Positions 9,336-18,205 of a DNA stretch of 64,000 nt are shown piece by piece (position 1 is the stretch's first letter; every line of letters begins with the position of its first letter). The notes beneath the pieces were generated by a model that made no database searches, was not told where the DNA came from, and was given only the letters and a program-made list of their open reading frames with translations. The stretch comes from an uncultured Actinomycetes bacterium. Its GTDB lineage: Bacteria > Actinomycetota > Acidimicrobiia > Acidimicrobiales > RAAP-2. The position numbers and the translations under genes are program-made. The DNA is taken from positions 1-64,000 of the forward strand of contig CAIQWC010000003.1 of the NCBI GenBank assembly GCA_903875425.1. The letters run 5' to 3'.

Positions 9336-9338
9336 TCT
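9333..9338 (+). promoter_or_regulatory. -10 box of the folP2-like gene (leaderless spacing)
   Basis: TAGTCT overlaps the stop codon of the thioredoxin gene and ends 6 nt before the GTG start of the next gene. Confidence 0.55.
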
Positions 9339-9344
9339 TTACCT

Positions 9345-10196
9345 GTGCTCACTCCCATATCCGCTCCAACCTTGGCCCTTGGATCCCGCGTCTACGACAC
9401 CTCGTCACGTGCCTTAGTGATGGGGATTCTTAACCGGACTCCGGATTCCTTCTTCGATCAAGGTGCGAATTTTGCTTTTGATTCCTTTTTAAAAAAAGCC
9501 GAACAACTCGTTCTTGACGGAGCCGATCTGCTCGACGTTGGCGGGGTAAAAGCCGGGCCCGGTGAAGAAGTAACGGAAGCCGAAGAACTCGATCGTGTTG
9601 TTAGTTCAGTTGCTGAAATTGCCAAGCGCTTTGATGTCCCAATCTCTATCGATACTTGGAGAGCGTCGGTGGCGAAAGCGTGCTTTGAACAAGGTGCTGT
9701 CGTTGGTAACGATATATCGGGATTCGCTGATCCCGAATACCTCTCGGTGGCGTCATCTGCTGGAGCCTCGGTTGTGGCAACGCACATTCGCCTGAAACCT
9801 CGGGTGGCTGATCCCAATCCTGAGTACAACAATCTCTTGGAGGACGTCACGACGTTTTTGCTAGATCGTGCCGCCCAAGCTCACGCCGCAGGCATACCGA
9901 AAGAACGAATCATTATTGATGCGGGCTTAGACCTTGGGAAAACTGCATCGCAGTCGATTCGTTTGCTCCGAGGTAGTGACCAACTCGCCTCGCAGGGTTA
10001 CCCCCTCTTACTTTCTGCTTCGAACAAGACCTGTCTTGGCGTACTGCTTGATTTGGAAGTTGGGGAACGACGGGACGCATCGCTAGCTGCGAATGCACTG
10101 GGAATCTTACGAGGGTGTCGTATCTTGCGAGTCCATGACGTTGCCGGTGTGGTGAGCGTGCGTGACACCTTGGCACAGGTCTTGGAGTCGCGGTGA
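9345..10196 (+). CDS. Dihydropteroate synthase homologue, FolP2 type
   Basis: A 283-residue TIM-barrel protein of the DHPS family. It has NRTPDSF at 30-36, DVGGVKAGPG at 64-73, a DxGxDxGK-like loop at 192-199, SASNK at 224-228 and RVHDV at 262-266. In true DHPS the second motif reads GGESTRPG and the fourth GxSRK. The GGVKAGPG/SNK versions are those of mycobacterial FolP2, which is reported to lack DHPS activity. No other folate gene is adjacent; it overlaps holA by 4 bp. I therefore expect a DHPS-like protein of unknown function rather than the main folate enzyme. GTG start, probably leaderless. Confidence 0.85.
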   Translation: MLTPISAPTLALGSRVYDTSSRALVMGILNRTPDSFFDQGANFAFDSFLKKAEQLVLDGADLLDVGGVKAGPGEEVTEAEELDRVVSSVAEIAKRFDVPISIDTWRASVAKACFEQGAVVGNDISGFADPEYLSVASSAGASVVATHIRLKPRVADPNPEYNNLLEDVTTFLLDRAAQAHAAGIPKERIIIDAGLDLGKTASQSIRLLRGSDQLASQGYPLLLSASNKTCLGVLLDLEVGERRDASLAANALGILRGCRILRVHDVAGVVSVRDTLAQVLESR

Positions 10197-11185
10197 ACAA
10201 CACCGCACAGGTGATCTTGGTCAAAGGTGACGACGAAGCCGTCGTCGCGAGCGAGTTACGCATCGTCCTCGAAGCCCTGATCGGCACGAGAGATGCCACG
10301 CTCGTGGTTGAAGAACATGGCGATGGGGGAGCGGGGAAAGTCAACGAGGTTCTTGACGTCGCAACCGCGGTGGACGCCTTTACGACCGCTCCGTTCTTGA
10401 TGGACCGCCGCATTGTGGTGCTGCGCGACGTTGGACGAGTCAATGCCGACGGAGCCAAGCAGTTACTTGATTCCATGGCGCAGGCCCCTGAGACGTGCTT
10501 TCTCGTGATGGCCCAGTGGCGAGGCAAGATGCCTGTGGGCTTAACGAAGGCGGTTAACGCTCACGGTGAACTCATCGACGTCGCGGTATCTCAGGGGGCC
10601 GCGAAGAAGAAATACCTCTCGGAGCACCTGAAATCGGCTCCCGTAAGACTCAATGCTGCTGCAGCAGCAGCGCTCGCCGAACACCTCGGTGAGGATCTCG
10701 GTCGCCTTGGCGGCTTGCTCGATACCTTGGCGCAAGCCTATGGAGATGGCGTCACCATCGATCCTGCAATGCTTGAGCCATTCTTAGGCGCTCGTGGCAA
10801 TGTCCCTATCTATGAACTCACGGGCAAGATCGAAGACGGCAAGGTGGGTGAGTCGCTGAACACCTTGACACGCATGATGGGCCCTGGGGGAACGTCAGCC
10901 CACCAAGTGGTGGCGCTGCTCGATAAATACTTCACTCGGGTTGCCCGCCTCGATGGCTCAGGGGTGCGCTCGGGAGACGAGGCCGCTGAATTACTAGGCG
11001 TGTCATCATTCCCAGGGAAGAAACTCTTTGCCTTATCCAAAAAGATGGATCACGAAAAGATCGTCAAGGCACTGAATCTGATCGGGGACGCTGACTTGGA
11101 TCTCAAGGGAATGTCAGGGCTGTCGGAACAAGCGATCGCAGAAGTGTTGGTAACGAGGTTGGCCCGTGAGGTGGGCTCGAACTAG
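10193..11185 (+). CDS. holA: DNA polymerase III delta subunit
   Basis: A 330-residue clamp-loader delta subunit. The N-terminal segment ILVKGDDEAVVASELRIVL and the DAFTTAPFLMDRRIVVLRDVGR stretch are typical of the family. The C-terminal helical bundle (about 210-330) forms the pentamer collar. Together with tau/gamma and delta-prime it opens the beta clamp for loading on DNA. The GTG start overlaps the stop of the FolP2-like gene (GGTGA). Confidence 0.9.
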   Translation: MNNTAQVILVKGDDEAVVASELRIVLEALIGTRDATLVVEEHGDGGAGKVNEVLDVATAVDAFTTAPFLMDRRIVVLRDVGRVNADGAKQLLDSMAQAPETCFLVMAQWRGKMPVGLTKAVNAHGELIDVAVSQGAAKKKYLSEHLKSAPVRLNAAAAAALAEHLGEDLGRLGGLLDTLAQAYGDGVTIDPAMLEPFLGARGNVPIYELTGKIEDGKVGESLNTLTRMMGPGGTSAHQVVALLDKYFTRVARLDGSGVRSGDEAAELLGVSSFPGKKLFALSKKMDHEKIVKALNLIGDADLDLKGMSGLSEQAIAEVLVTRLAREVGSN

Positions 11186-11200
11186 GTCGACCCAAGGGTG

Positions 11201-11464
11201 TTACTTGGCGGCGTTGAGCGCGTTGAGGCGACGCATGAGGCGTCCCTTGCGGTTGGAAGCCTGGTTCTTGTGGATGACACCCTTGGCCGCAGCTTTGTCG
11301 ATCCGCTTAATTGCCAAACGTACTGCTTCGGCATTCTCTTCGCTACCTACCGTTGCCACCGCGTTCTTGGTCCGGGTCTTGATCTCAGAGCGCACAGCCT
11401 TGTTCGCAATGCGAAGTCGTTCGTTCTGACGGTTGCGCTTGATCTGACTCTTGATGTTTGCCAC
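11201..11464 (-). CDS. rpsT: 30S ribosomal protein S20
   Basis: An 87-residue basic protein starting ANIKSQIKRNRQNERLR after the initiator, as S20 proteins do, and ending in a lysine/arginine-rich helical tail. It binds 16S rRNA early in 30S assembly. I chose the GTG at 11464 because it gives the standard N-terminus and has AAGGA 7 nt upstream. The open frame extends another 79 codons upstream, but that part does not resemble a protein. It converges on holA with only 15 bp between the stops. Confidence 0.95.
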   Translation of the reverse strand: MANIKSQIKRNRQNERLRIANKAVRSEIKTRTKNAVATVGSEENAEAVRLAIKRIDKAAAKGVIHKNQASNRKGRLMRRLNALNAAK

Positions 11465-11525
11465 GAAAAAATCCTTGGGTTCGATCCGTCGGGACACCCC
11501 GATGAGGGGCCCATACGGAGTTTCC

Positions 11526-11576
11526 ATGCTAGCAGGCACGCAACGAGGGGGCTGTCGCCCGCAGAACCGATAGCCT
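11526..11576. promoter_or_regulatory. Divergent promoters of rpsT and lepA
   Basis: On the minus strand TAGCAT (11526-11531) is a likely -10 for rpsT, giving a leader of about 55 nt that includes the AAGGA site. On the plus strand TAGCCT (11571-11576) ends 9 nt before the lepA GTG, giving almost no leader. Confidence 0.5.
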
Positions 11577-11585
11577 AAAGGTCTC

Positions 11586-13397
11586 GTGGCTGCCCAAAAA
11601 TCCATCACTGCACTTGAAATTGCCAAAATTCGCAATTTCTCTATTATCAGCCATGTCGACCATGGCAAATCCACCCTGTCCGATCGAATCCTTGAAATCA
11701 CGGGGGCCGTCGACGCGCGCCAGATGCGGGCTCAGTACCTGGACTCTATGGATATTGAGCGCGAGCGCGGCATCACCATCAAGGCCCAGAACGTTCGCGT
11801 GAGCTTCGAGGGCCATACCCTTCACCTCATCGACACCCCTGGCCACGTCGACTTTGGCTATGAAGTCTCTCGATCCCTAGCGGCTTGTGAAGGTGCGGTG
11901 CTCTTGGTTGATGCGTCCCAAGGTATTCAGGCACAGACCTTGGCGAACTGTTACCAAGCGCTCGAGAACAATCTCGAGATCGTGGCGTGCATGAACAAGA
12001 TCGATCTGCCCGCTGCCGACCCTGGTCGCTGCGCCACCGAAATTGAAAACGTATTGGGCATCCCAGCCGAACAGGTACTCTCCATCTCTGCCAAAACCGG
12101 AGAAGGTGTTCCGGAATTACTGCGCGCCATCATCGATCGAGTCCCCGCGCCCCAAGGGGATCCCGATGCTCCGCTCCAAGCACTGATCTTTGACTCAAGT
12201 TTCGACCAGTATCGAGGAGTCATTTCCTCCTTGCGGGTTATGACTGGCACCATGCGTCGCGAAGACAAACTCCGATTCATTCAGGCCAACAAGACACATG
12301 AAATCGAAGAAATTGGTGCTCGCACACCGGTGCCGGTTCCCCTCGACGCCATTGGTCCCGGTGAAGTTGGCTACCTCATCGCCGGCATCAAGTCGGTCGT
12401 GGACGCGCGTTCGGGTGAAACGGTCACCACAGCGATTGGCGGGGCCACCGAGGCTCTCACGGGATACCGCGACCCCAAACCCATGGTGTTTTGTGGCCTC
12501 TATCCCATTGATGGCGATGATCTACCCGACATGCGCGACGCCCTCGACAAGCTCAAGCTCAACGATGCCAGCGTGACCTTTGAGCCCGAGAGCTCACACG
12601 CCTTGGGTTTTGGCTTTCGTTGCGGCTTCCTCGGCCTCCTTCACATGGAGATCGTGAAAGAACGCCTTGAGCGCGAATTCAACCTTGATCTGATCGCCAC
12701 GGCACCAAGCGTCGTCTACCGTGCGTTTCTCACCGATGGCTCCATGCAGGTGATCGATAATCCCGTTGAGTTACCTGAATCAACGAAGCTCGATCACATC
12801 GACGAGCCAATGCTGTCAATCACGATTCTTTCGCCCTCGGAGTACACCGGTACCATCATGGAGCTGTGCCAATCACGCCGGGCGGACATGACCAAGATGG
12901 AGTATCTCAGTCCTGAGCGCGTGGAACTCGTGTACGCGATCCCCTTGGCAGAGGTTGTCATGGACTTCTTCGATGCACTCAAATCTCGAACCAAGGGCTA
13001 CGCCTCGCTCGACTATGAGCCCACCGAATACCAGACGTCAGAGTTGGTGCGCGTTGACATCTTGATCAACCACACGCCCGTTGATGCGTTCTCGACGATC
13101 GTGCATCGCTCGAGTGCCGAGTATTACGGCCGCCGCATGGCAGAACGTCTGAAGGAACTGATCCCCCAGCAGATGTTCGAAGTACCCATCCAAGCCGCTA
13201 TCGGGGCCCGGGTCATCGCGAGAGAAACGGTCCGGGCGCGCCGCAAAGATGTCTTGGCTAAGTGTTATGGCGGCGATATCACGCGAAAGCGCAAGCTCTT
13301 AGAGAAGCAAAAAGAGGGCAAGAAGCGCATGAAAAACCTCGGAAGGGTCGAAGTTCCCCAAGAAGCCTTCGTGGCCGCCCTCAAACTCGAGGATTAG
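11586..13397 (+). CDS. lepA: Elongation factor 4 (LepA) GTPase
   Basis: A 603-residue translational GTPase. G1 SHVDHGKST is near residue 22, the switch/G2 region ERERGITI near 58, G3 DTPGHVDF near 80 and NKID near 135. LepA-specific C-terminal segments include [11 protein letters not shown], the SPxEYTG stretch and the basic tail [20 protein letters not shown]. It binds ribosomes and is implicated in initiation or back-translocation. The start is GTG, close behind a -10 box. Confidence 0.97.
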   Translation: MAAQKSITALEIAKIRNFSIISHVDHGKSTLSDRILEITGAVDARQMRAQYLDSMDIERERGITIKAQNVRVSFEGHTLHLIDTPGHVDFGYEVSRSLAACEGAVLLVDASQGIQAQTLANCYQALENNLEIVACMNKIDLPAADPGRCATEIENVLGIPAEQVLSISAKTGEGVPELLRAIIDRVPAPQGDPDAPLQALIFDSSFDQYRGVISSLRVMTGTMRREDKLRFIQANKTHEIEEIGARTPVPVPLDAIGPGEVGYLIAGIKSVVDARSGETVTTAIGGATEALTGYRDPKPMVFCGLYPIDGDDLPDMRDALDKLKLNDASVTFEPESSHALGFGFRCGFLGLLHMEIVKERLEREFNLDLIATAPSVVYRAFLTDGSMQVIDNPVELPESTKLDHIDEPMLSITILSPSEYTGTIMELCQSRRADMTKMEYLSPERVELVYAIPLAEVVMDFFDALKSRTKGYASLDYEPTEYQTSELVRVDILINHTPVDAFSTIVHRSSAEYYGRRMAERLKELIPQQMFEVPIQAAIGARVIARETVRARRKDVLAKCYGGDITRKRKLLEKQKEGKKRMKNLGRVEVPQEAFVAALKLED

Positions 13398-13410
13398 GCG
13401 CCGGAATTGG

Positions 13411-13437
13411 TTAGCACTCGGTAGACTTGAGTGCTAG
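13411..13437 (+). promoter_or_regulatory. CIRCE operator (HrcA binding site)
   Basis: TTAGCACTC, 9 nt, GAGTGCTAG. This matches the CIRCE consensus with one mismatch at the last base. It abuts the hrcA ATG at 13438. A -10-like TAGACT (13422-13427) lies inside the spacer, so bound HrcA would cover the promoter directly. Confidence 0.93.
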
Positions 13438-14517
13438 ATGACTGCTTCTGAACCCAACACCCGACGTCGCAGTGACGACGATCTCGACGACCGTAAGGCC
13501 GCCATTATTCAAGCCGTGGTTGAGGAGTACATCGGTACTGGCCAAGCCGTGGGCTCCAGCCACGTCGCTAACGCCAACGCTGTTCAAGTCTCCTCGGCCA
13601 CGGTTCGCTCCGAAATGGTTGCCCTCGAGCGCGAGGGATACCTTGTTCAGCCACACACCAGTGCAGGACGTATTCCAACCGATAAGGGCTTTCGCTACTT
13701 TGTAGATCACCTGGCGCAACCGGGCAACCTTGAGCCTGGCCAACGCGCGCAAGTCTCCAACTTCTTCACGCAAGTTCAAGGCGGACTCGAGGACGTTCTT
13801 GAGCGCACATCCTCGCTGCTCTCAGACATGACTCGATATGCAGCCGTAGTTGTTGGGCCCAGCCACGAGACCACAACTGTTAAGTCTGCACAGATTGTGA
13901 ACCTGGGCGCTCGACGCGTCATCGCGCTCTGCGTGCTCAGCGATGGTGCGGTAGAGAATTTTAGTTTTGAAATCGCCGAAGAACTCGACGACGTGACCAT
14001 AGGTGCCGCGTCGGTCAATCTCCATAATCAACTAGTAGGTATCACGCTCGGAGTCCCACCTGTGCTGGGCGAATCGGGAACAAGAGCGGTCGATGAGCTG
14101 GTGTCCATGGCAGCAGCTGGATTGATGGCGGCAGCCAATGCAGATATCGAGGCGGTGTACGTCGGGGGATCGTCGCGTCTCGCCCATTCCTTCGACGCCA
14201 TAGAAACTGTGAGAGGTGTACTGAGCATCCTTGAACAGCAACTCGTCGTGGTCTCGCTCCTTCGTGACGTGCTCGATAGTGGGTTGAGCGTAGCGATTGG
14301 TTCCGAGCATGGCTACGAGCAACTCGCGAGTTGCGCCGTCGTCGTTGCCCCGGTCGAGATCGATGGTGTATCCGCGGGTGCTGTTGGCCTGTTAGGACCA
14401 ACGCGTATGGACTACGCCCAGGCAATGGCAGCAGCGGAAGTCGTAAGTCGTCAACTAGCCGAGCACATTGGCGCCGAGCGCGGCCTCTCGATACCAGGAG
14501 AGACGGCTCGTGGCTGA
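13438..14517 (+). CDS. hrcA: Heat-inducible transcription repressor HrcA
   Basis: A 359-residue repressor of class I heat-shock genes. An N-terminal winged helix (about residues 18-90) contains the VEEYIGTGQAVGSSHV and SSATVRSEM segments, followed by the HTSAGRIPTDKGFRYFVD motif; a GAF-like dimerisation domain follows. It has about 17 extra polar residues before the usual start. The CIRCE site immediately upstream shows autoregulation. There is no ribosome binding site between CIRCE and the ATG, so the transcript is leaderless or nearly so. It heads the hrcA-dnaJ operon; dnaK, grpE and groEL are not in the window. Confidence 0.96.
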   Translation: MTASEPNTRRRSDDDLDDRKAAIIQAVVEEYIGTGQAVGSSHVANANAVQVSSATVRSEMVALEREGYLVQPHTSAGRIPTDKGFRYFVDHLAQPGNLEPGQRAQVSNFFTQVQGGLEDVLERTSSLLSDMTRYAAVVVGPSHETTTVKSAQIVNLGARRVIALCVLSDGAVENFSFEIAEELDDVTIGAASVNLHNQLVGITLGVPPVLGESGTRAVDELVSMAAAGLMAAANADIEAVYVGGSSRLAHSFDAIETVRGVLSILEQQLVVVSLLRDVLDSGLSVAIGSEHGYEQLASCAVVVAPVEIDGVSAGAVGLLGPTRMDYAQAMAAAEVVSRQLAEHIGAERGLSIPGETARG

Positions 14518-15631
14518 CGATTTTTACGTTCTGCTTGGGATTTCTCGAAATGCCAGTGCCGACGAGATAAAGAAGGCCTATCGGCGCCTAGCTCGCGAGC
14601 TTCACCCCGATACGAACCCCGATCCAGCGGCGGAGGAGCGTTTCAAGGAAATCTCCATGGCCTACGAAGTGCTCTCGGATCCTCAGCGCCGCCAGCAATA
14701 CGACACCTACGGTGATCCTCGCGATCGCATGCAAGGTGGCGGATCTCCCTTTGATTCAGGCATGGGTTTTGGCGATATTTTTGATGCTTTTTTCTCTCAA
14801 ATGGGAGGCCAAGGACCTGGTGCTCGCCGTCGTGGTCCCGTGGCTGGTTCTGATGTCGAAGTAGTGATGGACCTTGATTTGGGTGAAGCCGCCTTTGGAG
14901 CGCAACGCGATCTCAGCGTCAGAATTCCGGTGAGTTGCCCCGAATGCGAGGGTACTGGCGCCGCTTCAGGTTCAGCGCCTTCGACCTGCAGTGATTGTGG
15001 CGGTGTTGGAGAGGTTCGCCGTATCCGCCAGTCACTACTGGGCCAGATGGTGACTTCGGCACCGTGTGGACGCTGTGGGGGTTTCGGGAGCGTCATTGCT
15101 TCGCCGTGTTCTCAGTGCCGCGGCGATGGGCGAGTGACGCAAGAGCGAACGCTCACCGTTGATGTACCGCAAGGGGTTGAGAACGGTACCACCTTGCGGC
15201 TCAGCGATCACGGTGCCGCAGGACCCCGTGGTGGTCCCCGGGGCTCGCTCTACGTGCACCTTCGCGTGGCTGATGACGCTCGCTTTGAGCGTTCGGGAGA
15301 TGATCTTCACACCACCGTTCACGTTGCGGTAAGTCAAGCCGCCCTTGGGGCGTCGATCGAGGTGAAAACCTTGGAAGGACCCCTCACCGTTCGCGTCGAT
15401 CCTGGTAGCCAATCTGGGTTGGTGACAAAAATTAAGGGCCAAGGGGTACCGCACTTGCATGGCCGGGGTCGTGGGGATCTCTACGTTCATCTTCTCGTCG
15501 ATACCCCAACCCAACTGAGCGAAGAGCAAATGGTGCTGCTTGCACAACTAGCTGAGGTACGGGGCGAAGCTATCGACCCTCCCGAGGAACACCACGGTCT
15601 CTTGTCAAAGATTCGCTCGGCCTTGTCGTGA
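14510..15631 (+). CDS. dnaJ: Chaperone protein DnaJ
   Basis: A 373-residue type I DnaJ. J-domain residues 4-67 carry HPD at 32-34. A short G/F-rich linker follows, then four zinc-finger repeats CPECEGTG, CSDCGGVG, CGRCGGFG and CSQCRGDG, and the C-terminal substrate-binding domains. It stimulates DnaK ATPase and binds unfolded proteins. I chose GTG at 14510, overlapping the hrcA stop by 8 bp, because translation from there gives the normal ADDFYVLLG N-terminus. It is under CIRCE control via hrcA. Confidence 0.96.
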   Translation: MADDFYVLLGISRNASADEIKKAYRRLARELHPDTNPDPAAEERFKEISMAYEVLSDPQRRQQYDTYGDPRDRMQGGGSPFDSGMGFGDIFDAFFSQMGGQGPGARRRGPVAGSDVEVVMDLDLGEAAFGAQRDLSVRIPVSCPECEGTGAASGSAPSTCSDCGGVGEVRRIRQSLLGQMVTSAPCGRCGGFGSVIASPCSQCRGDGRVTQERTLTVDVPQGVENGTTLRLSDHGAAGPRGGPRGSLYVHLRVADDARFERSGDDLHTTVHVAVSQAALGASIEVKTLEGPLTVRVDPGSQSGLVTKIKGQGVPHLHGRGRGDLYVHLLVDTPTQLSEEQMVLLAQLAEVRGEAIDPPEEHHGLLSKIRSALS

Positions 15632-16335
15632 GCAGTCCCGGATCGCAGCGACGGGCGATCTGTTCGGCACAAGTCTTTACCGATGATCTCAAGAGTCCGA
15701 GCATGAATGATCTCGATTGCCACCACCTGATCAAAGTCCGGCGGTTGCGCGATGGCGAAGAAATCGTTGCTAGTGATGGCCTTGGTGGGTGGCGAGTGTG
15801 CGTCTTGATGGGAGATGATATCGAGGCGGTGGGGGAGATTGAGTACGAACCACCGAGCAGCTCCTTCTCGATAGCGATGGCACCGGTTAAGGGCGAGCGT
15901 TCCGAATGGGCGGTGGCCAAACTCACGGAACTCGGCGCAGGCACTATTTCGGCGCTCATTACCGACCATGCTGCGATTCGCTGGGACGAGCAACAGGCGA
16001 TCAAAGTTCTCGAGCGCTGGAAGCGCGTAAGCGTGGAAGCAGCCTGTCAGTCACGACAAGTTTACTTACCGACTATCACGGGACCCCTCGGCTTGGCAGA
16101 TCTCGTCGGCCCCGGTCTGGCGATGGGCGCCTTAGGGGGCAGGCGGATAAGCACGGAAGTTTCGACCATCGCCATTGGGCCGGAAGGGGGATGGAGTGAG
16201 TCAGAACGCGGCCTCGGCATCGATTGCGTGGAGTTAGCGGGAAGCGTGCTTCGAACTGAGACCGCGGCGGTAGCCGCTGGTGCGCTTCTTGGATGGCTTC
16301 GAAGCGGTACGGTTCCCCTGAGTGATATTTCCTAG
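15628..16335 (+). CDS. rsmE: 16S rRNA (uracil(1498)-N3)-methyltransferase
   Basis: A 235-residue SPOUT methyltransferase. The C-terminal knot contains IAIGPEGGWSESE and the LRTETAAVAA segment that binds S-adenosylmethionine, and a PUA-like N-terminal domain precedes it. It methylates U1498 of 16S rRNA. The GTG start overlaps the dnaJ stop (GTGA), the common dnaJ-rsmE arrangement in actinobacteria. Confidence 0.93.
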   Translation: MSSPGSQRRAICSAQVFTDDLKSPSMNDLDCHHLIKVRRLRDGEEIVASDGLGGWRVCVLMGDDIEAVGEIEYEPPSSSFSIAMAPVKGERSEWAVAKLTELGAGTISALITDHAAIRWDEQQAIKVLERWKRVSVEAACQSRQVYLPTITGPLGLADLVGPGLAMGALGGRRISTEVSTIAIGPEGGWSESERGLGIDCVELAGSVLRTETAAVAAGALLGWLRSGTVPLSDIS

Positions 16336-16350
16336 AGGAGACGCAAAACC

Positions 16351-16713
16351 TTGGTGACCCCAGCAGCTGATTGCTTGTTCTGCAAAATTCTTGCAGGCGA
16401 GATCCCATCGATCGCGGTCTATGAAAACGATGTCGTCTATTGCTTTCGCGATATTGCTCCCGCGGCGCCTTCACACGTGTTAGTGATCCCGAGAAGCCAT
16501 ATTGAAAATGCTCATCACGTCACCGTGGCTGATGCGGAGACGCTCGCGGCTATGTTTGGCGCTGCTCAAGAGGTGGCTCGCCTTGAAGGCATAGAGCCTG
16601 AAGATCGCGGGTACCGTTTAGTTATGAATGTTGGGAAGGACGCGCAGAATTCGGTTCCTCATCTCCACCTTCACGTTCTCGGTGGCCGACACCTCGAATG
16701 GCCCCCTGGATGA
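16351..16713 (+). CDS. HIT family nucleotide-binding protein
   Basis: A 120-residue histidine-triad protein of the HinT/PKCI branch. CLFCKILAGEIPS is near the N-terminus and the catalytic triad HLHLHVLGG near residue 107. Members hydrolyse adenosine phosphoramidates and related nucleotide conjugates. Translation starts at TTG 16351 or GTG 16354, behind a GAGGAG site at 16335-16340. It lies between rsmE and phoH in the heat-shock/ribosome-maturation operon. Confidence 0.92.
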   Translation: MVTPAADCLFCKILAGEIPSIAVYENDVVYCFRDIAPAAPSHVLVIPRSHIENAHHVTVADAETLAAMFGAAQEVARLEGIEPEDRGYRLVMNVGKDAQNSVPHLHLHVLGGRHLEWPPG

Positions 16714-17699
16714 GTTCTTCTATCCGTACTGACGCGACACCAAGTGGTGTTCCGGTTGCGATTGCGGTCGTGCCGCACGTTCATCTCATGGCTGCCCTAC
16801 TCGGCCACCGCGATGAACAGCTCCGCCAAGTCGAAGAGGCATTTCCTGATTCACGCATCACGGTGCAAGGTAATCAAATTGAAATCATTGGCCCTAACGC
16901 CGAACAGATTGCCCGGCTCTTTGATGAGTTGGTCATTCTGCTCGAATCTGGCCAAACCCTTGACTCATTGAAGGTTGAGCGCTCCCTCGATATGGCTCGC
17001 CAAAACCTTCGCGCTTCTGAGGTCATGGGCACCACCGTGATGAAGTCATCGCGGGGCAAGCCGGTACGCCCCAATACCGCGGGCCAAAAGCTCTACTGTG
17101 ACGCGATCGCCAAAAATACCATCACCTTCGGCTTGGGTCCCGCGGGTACTGGAAAGAGTTACCTTGCTGTCGCCCTAGCGGTCGAGGCCTTGCAATCAAA
17201 AAAGGTTCAGCGCATCGTGTTGACGCGACCGGCGGTCGAAGCAGGTGAGCGTCTAGGTTTCTTACCCGGTGACATGATGGCCAAGGTCGACCCGTACTTG
17301 CGTCCACTCTATGATGCCCTTTTCGACATGCTCGAGGCCGAAGGTGCGCAACGTCTGATCGAAAAGGGAGCCATTGAAGTTGCCCCCTTGGCGTTCATGC
17401 GAGGCCGTACCCTGAATTCAAGCTTCATTATCTTGGATGAGGCTCAAAATACGAGTCCCGAGCAGATGAAAATGTTCCTCACTCGTATTGGCTTCGGCTC
17501 GAAAGCTGTCATCACGGGTGACGTCACCCAGGTCGATGTTCCCGGTGGACGCTCGGGACTACAGGGTCTTGAAGCCATTATTGGCCACATCGATGACATT
17601 GAGTTCGTTCATCTCACGAAGCGTGACGTGGTGAGACACAAGATTGTGGCCGACATTGTCGACGCCTACGATCGGGCGTCGCAAAAGGATGAGCATTGA
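16710..17699 (+). CDS. phoH: PhoH-like ATPase
   Basis: A PhoH family protein of about 329 residues. An N-terminal KH-like segment precedes the ATPase domain, which has Walker A GPAGTGKS, the VLTRPAVEAGERLGFLPGD motif, Walker B FIILDEAQN and the ITGDVTQVD motif. It is thought to act with YbeY in RNA processing. I prefer ATG 16710, which overlaps the HIT stop as ATGA; an in-frame ATG 12 bp earlier is also possible. Confidence 0.92.
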   Translation: MSSSIRTDATPSGVPVAIAVVPHVHLMAALLGHRDEQLRQVEEAFPDSRITVQGNQIEIIGPNAEQIARLFDELVILLESGQTLDSLKVERSLDMARQNLRASEVMGTTVMKSSRGKPVRPNTAGQKLYCDAIAKNTITFGLGPAGTGKSYLAVALAVEALQSKKVQRIVLTRPAVEAGERLGFLPGDMMAKVDPYLRPLYDALFDMLEAEGAQRLIEKGAIEVAPLAFMRGRTLNSSFIILDEAQNTSPEQMKMFLTRIGFGSKAVITGDVTQVDVPGGRSGLQGLEAIIGHIDDIEFVHLTKRDVVRHKIVADIVDAYDRASQKDEH

Positions 17700-18205
17700 A
17701 TATCGATGTCTTCGGGGCTGACGAACAGCAGGACTTCGAGATAGATCTTGAGGCTTTCACACAGCTCCTTGCCTTCGCCTTGGCGGCTGAAGGCGTCAGG
17801 CCTCCTGCAGAGGTGAATTTGCTCTTCGTCGATAACGACACCATTGCCGCACTCAATCACTCACACATGGGAAAGGCTGGTCCCACCGATGTGCTGAGTT
17901 TCCCCATCGATGACGAGCCACGGCCACCGGGCCGAAATCCCGATGCTGGAAATGCAGGGCCGGGTGGTGATAGTGCGCCGGAGCAACTGCGCATGGTCGG
18001 CGATATCGTGATCGCTCCGAGCGTCGCTGCGCTCAATGCGGTAGAACACGAGGCGACCCTCGAGGAGGAACTTTCCCTCTTGGTGGTCCACGGAGCCCTT
18101 CACCTTTTGGGATGGGATCACGGGGAAGACAGCGAAGCGGAAGCCATGGAAGCTCGTGAGCAAGGATTACTCACAGCCTTTGCCTCATCCAAAGGACAAG
18201 GGTGA
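17696..18205 (+). CDS. ybeY: Endoribonuclease YbeY
   Basis: A 169-residue YbeY with the zinc-binding signature HGALHLLGWDH and the preceding TDVLSFPID segment. It matures 16S rRNA 3' ends and takes part in ribosome quality control. It is slightly longer than usual because of a proline/glycine-rich insertion at about residues 77-100. It starts at TTG, overlapping the phoH stop. The phoH-ybeY-CNNM-era order is conserved across bacteria. Confidence 0.94.
   Translation: MNIDVFGADEQQDFEIDLEAFTQLLAFALAAEGVRPPAEVNLLFVDNDTIAALNHSHMGKAGPTDVLSFPIDDEPRPPGRNPDAGNAGPGGDSAPEQLRMVGDIVIAPSVAALNAVEHEATLEEELSLLVVHGALHLLGWDHGEDSEAEAMEAREQGLLTAFASSKGQG

Noticed and set aside
11465-11701. N-terminal extension of the rpsT frame
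   Set aside because: The extension overlaps lepA and lacks ribosomal-protein character; GTG 11464 with AAGGA gives a standard S20.
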